Source of the DNA: Lineus longissimus
Lineage: Eukaryota > Nemertea > Pilidiophora > Heteronemertea > Lineidae
DNA length: 64,000 nt
Direction: 5' to 3'
Assembly (NCBI RefSeq): GCF_910592395.1
Contig: NC_088308.1
Coordinates: forward strand, 11,299,001 to 11,363,000
Made by a program: the position numbers and the translations under genes. Below the pieces are notes generated by a model. It did not search any database, was not told the DNA's origin, and was given only the letters and a program-made list of their open reading frames with translations. Below, piece by piece: positions 32,880 through 64,000 of the stretch (position 1 is the stretch's first letter; each line of letters starts with the position of its first letter).

Positions 32880-33319
32880 TACTATGAATACCAAGTTTAA
32901 ACAAATTTGAATTCACAATAACTGCATTACAGCATTCTGGACAAGTTACATTGTGTATACTGATATACAAATACTATGAATACCAAGTTTTAAAAAATTT
33001 GAATTCACAACAACTGCATTACAGCATTGTGTATTAGTGGATTTTTATATACAACTGGATCATAAGTATTACGAACGGTGTACTTCTTTAAGTCCCAGAC
33101 TTCAGAAGTAATAGACAAAAAGCTTGTTAAGTTGAGTTCGGTTCACATCCACTGCATGACACTCATTATGCGATAGATATATCTTTTTACCTCAGCAGCC
33201 AAGAGACAATATTTAAATAAATTACAATGTAATGTACAGATAGTATTATTTACAAGTCTCAGCCATATCACTTCCTATTTCAATGATTTTACCTTTTGAT
33301 AAGTGAAGCAAAGCAAATA
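32880..33319. other. Spacer with a short direct duplication
   Basis: TTCTGGACAGGTAACATTGTGTATACTGATATACAAATAC (32662-32701) recurs at 32936-32973 with small changes, so the MITE copy b lies between two halves of a local duplication. No gene is visible. Confidence 0.6.
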
Positions 33320-33483
33320 CAGTAGAACCACTCGGGACTGACAAGTGCTGTCATTAATAGAGACGTCTCCTGATTAGAGAGGTCAAATTGAATGGAAACA
33401 ACCAATCTGGGACAGAAACTAGTGTCCTTAATAGAGCGGTTGTCCTTAATTGAGAGGTGTCTGCTATAAGGGAGGTTCCACTG
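33320..33483. mobile_element. pogo-like MITE, copy c
   Basis: This 164-bp relative of copy b begins CAGTAGAACC after TA and ends GGTTCCACTG. The right target base has mutated (AA instead of TA). Confidence 0.8.
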
Positions 33484-33549
33484 AACAATATCTTTGCAAA
33501 ATATGTCATGGCAACCTAAACACTGTCTTTTTGTATTATTCATTGTAAA

Positions 33550-34135
33550 TCAACGGCTAGGTCGTTTCCAACATGTATTAGGCTGTCGCTGACATGACAA
33601 TAGCCTAGTGCAACTGTCATGTCAGCAATAGCTATCACACATGATGTGCCGAATAGCCTAGTGCAGCTGTCATGTCAGCAACAGCAATCACACATGATGT
33701 GCCTAATAGCCTACTGCAACTGTCATGTCAGCAACAGCTATCACACATGATGTGCCTAATAGCCTACTGCAACTGTCATGTCAGCAACAGCAATCACACA
33801 TGATGTGCCAAATAGCCTATTGCAACTGTCATGACAGCAACAGCAATCACACATGATGTGCCAAATAGCCTATTGCAACTGTCATGACAGCAACAGCAAT
33901 CACACATGATGTGCCTAATAGCCTACTGCAACTGTAACAGAAACAGAAATGATTCCATCGTCCAAACTTATAACAAAAGGCAGCAAATAGCAATAGCCTA
34001 GTGCAGCTGTCATGTCAGCAACAGCAATCACACATGATGTGCCAAAATAGCCTATTGCAACAGTCATGAGAGCAACAGCAATCACACATGATGTGCCTAA
34101 TAGCCTACTGCAACTGTAACAGCAACAGAAATGAT
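33550..34135. repeat. 53-bp tandem satellite
   Basis: Units such as TAGCCTACTGCAACTGTCAT plus GTCAGCAACAGCAATCACAC and ATGATGTGCCTAA repeat every 53 bp, with starts at 33601, 33654 and 33707 and onward (about nine units). Two units are followed by the same extra stretch (GAAATGATTCCATYGTCCAA and TATAACAAAAGGCAGCAAAT, at 33948 and 34128). A block of about 180 bp containing it has therefore been duplicated. Confidence 0.9.
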
Positions 34136-34412
34136 TCCATTGTCCAAACTTATAACAAAAGGCAGCAAATAATGATGGAGTTTCCCCAGAATGTAGCATA
34201 GTCTCGCACTATAAGCCTCATCCCGAAGAATACTGCATGACATCCTAAAGCTATATTCTCCAAGCTCAGTCCAGCACCAACAGGAACACTCAAAGCATAG
34301 ATCTAGAGATGAAGTAATTACTATGGGGATCAATCTTTAATAGCTAGCAACAGTTAAGGATAGACAGTCATGGCAGTGCTAAACCTTTCACAATCAGCAC
34401 AACTCCTGATCA

Positions 34413-57661
<23,249 letters not shown>

Positions 57662-58049
57662 GGTAAAATAGGTATTTTGTTCACATCAAAAATAATTTTT
57701 CAAGTCTACTGCAGCGCCACCTATCCACACTTAATCGGAACGAGTAATGCATTGTGGGAAATGCCACGTACTTGCAATACTACGCATGCGTGGACAATGA
57801 GTAGGTTCCGGTTTTAGAAATTTCCGAAATCGTCGAAATTGATTACTTATCGTCAAAATACTTGTTATCTAACGCAAGAAAATAACGAATATCGAGTTTA
57901 ATTGGTAGCTACAATTGTATTTTACCTGTGAGAAATGCGATCGGGATCATAGAAATCGATCTAGTGGTTCAAGATCCAGAAGTTTGTTGGCGAACGTCCC
58001 GCCGCTGTGTGTAGACAGTGCTTTTTCATGTTTTTGTACAGCAACTAAA
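57662..58049. promoter_or_regulatory. Shared divergent promoter of DCTN5 and the Pro-rich gene
   Basis: The two start codons are only 388 bp apart on opposite strands, so both 5' UTRs and promoters must share this interval or extend into each other. It contains GCATTGTGGGAAATGC near 57749, a classic ZNF143/SBF-like ACTACAATTCC-type core in reverse form being possible but not proven. There is no obvious TATA box. Confidence 0.7.
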
Positions 58050-58158
58050 ATGGCGACACCCCAACAAAATTACGGAACTCATTATTCGGGAGCTCCCCAA
58101 GCAGCACGGCCACCTAATCCAGGTGGATTTAATACAACTGGTGGTCCTCAGGGACAGG
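58050..58158 (+). CDS. Pro/Gly-rich protein, exon 1 (possible SEC24C/D-like)
   Basis: The ATG at 58050 starts MATPQQNYGTHYSGAPQAAR and the exon reads on to GGPQGQ, ending in phase 1 at a GTAGGT donor. It joins in frame to exon 2 at 60859. The composition (Pro, Gly, Gln, Asn, Tyr) is like the disordered N-terminus of SEC24C/D. The region 5' of the ATG is also open but has the character of a 5' UTR. Confidence 0.75.
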
Positions 58159-58458
58159 GTAGGTTGATGGCTCATCTGCTGAGCTTACTCTCGCTCAGAC
58201 TCGGTCAGTAGCATGTTAATAATGTAGGCTATGGTAAGTCAGTCAAAAGTCAGTAAGAGTAACTACTTTACTTAGGCCTACTCATTCATACATCAAACAT
58301 GATGATAATACTCATACTGTGCCTGCAGAATAGTTCGCTCTGTGCTTTCACACTTACCTAGACATAAAAGTCAGAGCTCAAACAAAACAAATGCGTATTA
58401 TTAGCCGTATGCTCTATTCTACAATGTTCTATATTGACTATAAGTATAGATAGACCAT

Positions 58459-58694
58459 ATGCGAAAATAAATTTCGGTCATCTTCACAGGCAGCGTAAGT
58501 TTACCATGACATAAAAGTCATGTTTTAAAAACAAATCATCACCGAAAGCATTCAAAATGTTGAACATTGAAAGGCATGCACAGCTTGAAGTAAATTGCTT
58601 AATAAGCTTGTATATTTTTACCTTTATGCCATGGTTAACAAACATTGCCTGTGAAAAGGGTTGTTTCAAAATGGCCGAAGTTTATTTTCGCAGT
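58459..58694. mobile_element. MITE flanking the shared promoter, copy 2
   Basis: It matches 56988-57245: GCGAAAATAAATTTCGG at the left and GGCCGAAGTTTATTTTCGC at the right, with GGCAGCGTAAGTTTACC and GCCATGGTTAACAAACATTG inside. Terminal inverted repeats are imperfect. Confidence 0.75.
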
Positions 58695-58996
58695 GTGTCT
58701 ATCATAGCCGGGCAAAAAAGCCAAAAGGCCTAAGCAAACTTGTTTGATACATGGTGTGTGACACAGCTTGCGAAAATTATTTTTAACATTCAGGTGCCAG
58801 TTTCTCCTTCCCGGCTTTCCCCATCTTCATGGCAAAACACATGCATTTTTTTCAATTCCCCTGCAGAAAACCTATTTTTGATGCTCCCTTGCAAGTGGTA
58901 AACTATTTCCACCGGCTTATCTTGGGGTATATTTGTCACGGTATACATGTTAAATCCCGGTAAAAGTGCACAATACATGCAATACTTTACCTTTTA

Positions 58997-59793
58997 CAGT
59001 ACAACCTCTCTATTGCGGACACCCATGGGACTGGGCCCAGGTGTCCGCAATAGAGAGGTGTCCGCAATAGAGAGGTTGTGCCAAATCGTCCGATAGGTGG
59101 ATTTGAAGTTCCCGCCTTGCAGGTTTTGGTTTTCTCTGTGTCGACATCTAGCGTAGAAACTTTAAACCTGTTGGCTGACCGGTATTTGCTTGTGATGTTG
59201 CGTTGAATGACGTGAGCTACTTTGGAACTCAGAGCGTGAATAATCTCTCTAGTAAAAGGTGCCCCTTTTATTGCAAAATCTCCTCGACATGTCATAATGT
59301 GTGAAAAAACACCATAATTTCTGTCCATCAGCCACCTTTGATAAATAATTAATTTTTTCTAATTTCTCTACTAACGCATATTCGCTGCAACACTGACAAA
59401 ACCGCGTGGATTTATGAGTGTCCGTTGACACAATAGGCCTATGTGATTAGTTGAAAAGATGAGTAAACAAATGCCGCGGCTTAATTAGGATACAAAAACA
59501 CAATGCCATGGGGTAATTACGTTGATTAATTGCGCAAATATCACACCTGTCGGGCCTACTTGACTCTCCAAGCGCAAGCGGGAAGCCATTGTTTTTGCCT
59601 ACTGTCCGTAATTGGGAGGGAATTGGACCAAAAATTGGCTATCGCCTTGTCCGCAATTCGGAATAGAGAGGTGTCCGCCGTACAGAGGTTTTTGTTATTG
59701 GAAATGACTTTGAAAAAATCGGGACTGGCCGGACGTGTCCGTTATGAAGAGGTGTCCGCCTGGCAGAGGTGTCCGCTGAGGGAGGTTCTACTG
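58997..59793. mobile_element. pogo-like non-autonomous transposon, long form
   Basis: It begins CAGTACAACCTCTCTATTGC and ends GAGGGAGGTTCTACTG with TA on each side. Subterminal AGAGGTGTCCGC words are repeated at both ends. It shares termini with the three short MITEs at 32-33.5 kb but has a 500-bp unrelated interior. No transposase. Confidence 0.8.
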
Positions 59794-60858
59794 TACTTTG
59801 TAGAAGAAAATTTACTTGGGTACATTTTGTAAATATATTTTTACCAGACAAGTAAAGACTGAGTGCCATTGGCAATCAAGTGTCTGCTGCAGGCCCATCC
59901 TCGCCGTGCCAGCTCTGTCTTTTTCATTTTTTTCTCCAATAAAACACTTAAGAAGTTGGCCTGGAAATTGCGACAGTATGTTTTGAGTATAGTCCCGCGC
60001 GTACCAGATATGACCTGTATAAAGCATATCTCCTTCAAAGAAAACACTGAGTTGTGCTCAACTGCCTAGAATCATGCTGTGAATAAATTAACGATCCCGC
60101 CAAATATGCATGGTTTGGATGCGAGCGCAACGCAGTGTTTTTTCGTCAGCTAAAACTTGATGGACGCCATTTGCAATTTCACGTCATCGATGAATAGATT
60201 GTATAGAATAACGCAATGAAATGTTGAAAATTATTTTACCTGAATGACATGATGTGATTGGCTCACATACTAATGAAGTAAATCTGATAATAATTATAAT
60301 AGACAATATTAGGATGTTACCGGTATTAACCCTTTGGGCGCTGAGTTTTTTTAGAAAATCAGAAAATGTTATTTATTATACCCACACTTCACAGGGCTAT
60401 AGTATAACATGCTAGATATTTCTATACCGGTATGTCAATAGTCATGGAGTTTTATGTTCAGTATGACCCCCAGACCATGTTTAGAATAGGGAGAAAAAAA
60501 TTCTGATAATTCAAATTTGGCCAAAAAAACCCGACATACATGAGCGCCGTCTATGAATACCGAGCGGAACTAAATTAACGATGTCTGAGAAATGGTCTGA
60601 CTGAGAGTGAGAGGTGGTGGGGCAGTTTAAAGGGGCATTGGTCTCTCGTCACCATACGTCGACTACCTCGCTCAAAGGGTTAAGTGATAATTAGAGAGCA
60701 GAATAAATCGATAAGGGGACGCTGGAAGTATTGAAGCAGTGAAAAATTGGGGGGCTTTGGCTATACAGTTATGCAAGAGAATTTTAAATAAATTGATGTT
60801 CTTTGTCGACGCTGTGGTATTTTAGTCAAGACTCAACTCTGTTATTTATGTTTTCCAG

Positions 60859-61656
60859 GTGATATGTACCAAGGCATGAACAAAGAACCACCAATGCCAG
60901 GGATACAACCACCCCGTCAGTTTCAGCAACCAAATCCTGGGATGCCAGGCCATGGGATGAACACGTTTCCACCAAGACCAGGCATAAATAACCCTCCTGG
61001 ACCAGTGGCTCAGCCAAGGAATATGGTGCCACCAGGACCTCCTCGTCCTGATAATCCTTTAAACCGTTTTCCAGTTGGAGGTATCAATGCCCCTAGATCT
61101 GGGGAACCTCCTGGTGCATTTCCTGGTGGTGTAAATCAGGGCCATGGATTCGGTCAGACACCAACATCCATGCCTCAGTCTAGGGGCAATATGCCTGGTC
61201 CACAAGGTCAGCCTTTGATAAATGGGTACAATGGGATGAATAATCCTGCTACAAGGCCTATGGGACCACCTCAAGGTTTTCAGGCACAAAAACCAGCTGG
61301 CCCACCTGGGAGTTTCAATGCGGGAATGCCTCCTAAATCGCAAACAGGACCAACAAGTGGCCCTCCGAGAATAGGTCAGCCATACCAAAATACTGGAAAC
61401 ATGCCGCCAACTAGTCAAAACATGACACAAATGAGAGGTACACCGACATCGGCTGCCGCTGGTTCACAAGGTCAACAAATGGGACCACCTGCTGGGCAAC
61501 CCCCATTGATAAATCGTCCACCTGGCCCTGGAATGCCAAGTCCTAGGCCGCCAACAGTGATGCCATCAACTGGACCACCCACAAGACTGCCTCAAGGGCC
61601 TCCTCCAAGAAGCATGCCTCCATCTGGGATGCCACCAAAAGCTGGACCCCCTCAAG
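60859..61656 (+). CDS. Pro/Gly-rich protein, exon 2 (possible SEC24C/D-like)
   Basis: This 798-bp exon has acceptor TTTTCCAG, donor GTGAGT and phase 1 on both sides. It encodes about 266 residues of low-complexity sequence: MYQGMNKEPPMPGIQPPRQF, many PPxP, GPP and PGM motifs, NQGHGFGQ, and RLPQGPPPRSMPPSGMPP. There are no folded domains or transmembrane segments. Such N-termini occur in SEC24C/D, the cargo-binding COPII coat subunit at ER exit sites, but also in other proteins. The diagnostic zinc-finger and trunk domains would lie beyond the window, so the identity is a guess. Confidence 0.75.
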
Positions 61657-64000
61657 GTGAGTTATTTCTGAAGGCAAATTTTCCTTTGGGTTCAAATCAA
61701 TCTCAGATATGCACATTCGTGTCCTGGTTTTTGCTACCAAATGGTGCCAAATAGGCGTGCGCCTTTGGTCCAAAGCCCCCCATTCAGTGGCGTTTCGCAC
61801 GCAAACGCCTATGGATGGAAGTGCTGAACCATATGTGCAACGCAGAAGGCTGGACCTGCAAACCATTTGTGGTATCGCCAATAACGGCACCTTGTTTTAC
61901 ACTTCTTTCAGAATTTCCCATCCTCGACCTACATTATACATGTATCCAGTTGGGGACCATAAATTGTGATGGTCATGACCATGACATTTTCTCCCCAGCT
62001 TAGCAACTTTTCTGCAAAAAAAAGCGCTCCAAATCACAGTCACACATAATAGAAATGACCATCCCACTCCAAGGGGATGGGAATTGATCACAAATCATGC
62101 CGTTTCATTCGCCAGGCCGGAAGTAAATTACTTTGTCACATTAATTATTTCCATGTGACGCCAAATATCACAAATCATCACTCATACACACAGCAATAGG
62201 CCGATTCGAAAATAGCATAGTGCATGCCCCTGGTGAACATCTGGGCATCCCTCGGGGCTAAAAATTGCACTGGGGATGGCCTGGCCATCCTTCAAACAAC
62301 TTTCCTGCAAAACCGCATTACATAGTAGCTCATTTCAGTGGGCTAATGGTAGAGATGAGACCATAGTGGTCACTTTGACGTTCGGTTCCAAAGAAATCCA
62401 TCAGATGGCGACTGTAGGGCTTAACAATCATTTTAATCCAAAAATTTTGGAACGCAGAGTGTTGAGGGTGTTTGTTAGAACTGTTCTCTTCTCAAACGGT
62501 ATGTCTATGGTGATTTATAAGGGTTGGTGTGCATTTCATGTACTGGCCGGTTAATGGTTGCATTGACTTGAAAGTCATCAAGAAAAATATTACAAATATT
62601 ACTAAGTTATTAGTAGTATGAAAAAAATTGCTTTGTAATAAACTGGTTTTGGGGGTTTACATAATCTGCTAACTCGGAAATCTCACTCACATGGTTTTGC
62701 GTTTATCATACATGTATACCAAAAAAACTGCAATATATAGTCTTCTTTGGCCATTTCTGACTAAAAATTATTCTAACCTGCTCTTGCTGAGCGAGACTGA
62801 CACTGTACCCGGAGAGTTTGAGATGCAAGGGACTGTTTTAAAAACTGCCACAAATTCTCAGGAGGAGTCAACCTATGGATTTCATTGGTGCGGCTGAGTT
62901 TCGATGTTGCGCTCTTCTCTGTGAAAATTTTCATTGTTGTGATTTGGTTTATTGACTTCCTTTATCAGCAGTGAGAAGGGGATATGCTCATTTGTCTCTG
63001 CACTAAGAAGACAAAACTCCTGAATGAGTTAAATAAGGTATAACTGTCGAAATGTAGCCTGTTCATTTCCTGGTTGTGGGCCATCAACACCATTCAGACA
63101 CAAATATCACTTATTCTGATCCCGTAAAGTCAACATTCCCAGTCGCAGGAATCAAAATCTACTTTCATAAAAAGTCTTATTTTGGAAGCACAGGCCAAAA
63201 ATTAAGTTTCACTCATATAGAAATGTTTGGGGTCACCCTGGTAAAAATTGCATGTGCTACCAAATAGGTCTGGCCTTTAATCCCCGGATCGCTTGATGCC
63301 TTGAAACATGAACACTTGCATGATGAAGCAGTGTCTGGCATGTCTGGTATGTTTACTCAATTTTTCTGTCTGATTTTTCTATGGTCTGTCAGTATATAAT
63401 AGTGGTAATGAATCTTTTATGTAGCGCAATTCTGTGACACTAAAGTTCTTGCTCAAAGCGCTTTTGGATATGATATTACCCACTGAAGTCTTCAACAGTG
63501 GTAGGAATTTTTGATAGAGAAAACACCACAATTTGAAAACATGTTTTCAGGAGGTTGTAACCAGCTATTAATGAGAAGCATTTTTTTAGCTGCAGGGTTT
63601 TCTATTTGGGCTTGTACGAAGGGGGGGGGTAATGAAAAATAGTACTCTTGATCATCTGGATCAGAAAATCTAGATTACATGTAGGTGGCGATGACCTATT
63701 TGGCTTTCAGTCTCTCAGTCGCCCAGACCAAGCAGAAAAACGTATCAAAAGCTTGAACCTCAACAAAGACAGGTCTGTAGTATAGTTTGACAAGCCCAGA
63801 TTTCTACTAATAGAAAACGCTTTAAAAAGCAAATGGTGGTGTCGCCTCCTTAGGATATTCCTGTGGATATTGATTGTTTGTTGCAAATACTATCTGGCAG
63901 AATCATGGAAGTCACCTATTATGCAGATTACAGTTACAGCATAGCCTGCGGTCGTATTCACCAACAGATCAACCTGACACCTCGTTCGTCCGTGAGCCAC
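61657..64000 (+). other. Intron 2 of the Pro-rich gene, to window end
   Basis: No further exon with acceptor, donor and matching phase 1 could be picked out. A G run lies at 63622-63630. The gene continues outside the window. Confidence 0.5.

Larger units (their letters stand above)
58159..60858 (+). other. Intron 1 of the Pro-rich gene
   Basis: 2.7 kb from GTAGGT to TTTTCCAG. It holds the second MITE copy (58459-58694) and a 797-bp pogo-like element (58997-59793). No other gene is seen. Confidence 0.8.

Noticed and set aside
33550-34135. Possible CRISPR-like array of regularly spaced repeats
   Set aside because: The units are contiguous 53-bp satellite repeats without unique spacers, in an animal genome with introns.
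61709-62003. Frames after exon 2 of the Pro-rich gene
   Set aside because: They begin inside intron 2 after a good GTGAGT donor and do not continue the Pro-rich composition.

Overview
The window is animal nuclear DNA, most likely from a marine invertebrate bilaterian. It has genes split by GT-AG introns, and it holds BEL/Pao, DIRS/Ngaro, Ty3, LINE, Polinton, Mutator-like, pogo-like and hAT-like repeats together. The species cannot be named from the sequence alone.

Three host genes can be supported. (1) DCTN5 (dynactin subunit p25) lies on the minus strand. It has six exons from 57661 down to 34413, all splice sites and phases agree, and it encodes 183 residues. (2) A Pro/Gly-rich protein, possibly the N-terminus of a SEC24C/D-like COPII coat subunit, starts on the plus strand at 58050 and runs out of the window. 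It is divergent from DCTN5 across a 388-bp shared promoter. (3) An uncoalesced pair of rhodopsin-class GPCR genes, each with a one-exon coding region, lies at 5481-6557 and 37665-38720 (plus). The second sits inside DCTN5 intron 3, antisense to DCTN5.

The two GPCR copies belong to a partial segmental duplication. The first copy (about 5.3-23.3 kb) carries the GPCR and, further on, an orphan copy of DCTN5 exon 3. The second copy (about 37.5-50.2 kb) carries the GPCR and the real exon 3, in the same order and orientation. Later insertions enlarged both copies: a Ngaro element, a Mutator-like MITE, a foldback element and a LINE in the first, and a young complete BEL/Pao element in the second.

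Layout: 0.3-4.5 kb decayed BEL/Pao (minus); 5.3-9.7 kb GPCR copy 1 with a tandem duplication; 9.98-19.24 kb Ngaro-type tyrosine-recombinase retrotransposon with split direct repeats and introns; 20.0-21.3 kb foldback element; 21.3-22.5 kb truncated LINE; 22.5-23.3 kb orphan DCTN5 exon 3; 23.3-24.6 kb coiled-coil and Ty3 gag-protease relics; 24.6-26.5 kb inverted Polinton PolB fragments; 26.8-30.5 kb 60-bp minisatellite; 31.9-33.5 kb three pogo-like MITEs; 33.55-34.1 kb 53-bp satellite; 34.4-57.7 kb DCTN5 with GPCR copy 2, the BEL/Pao element and other repeats in its introns; 58.05-64 kb the Pro-rich gene.
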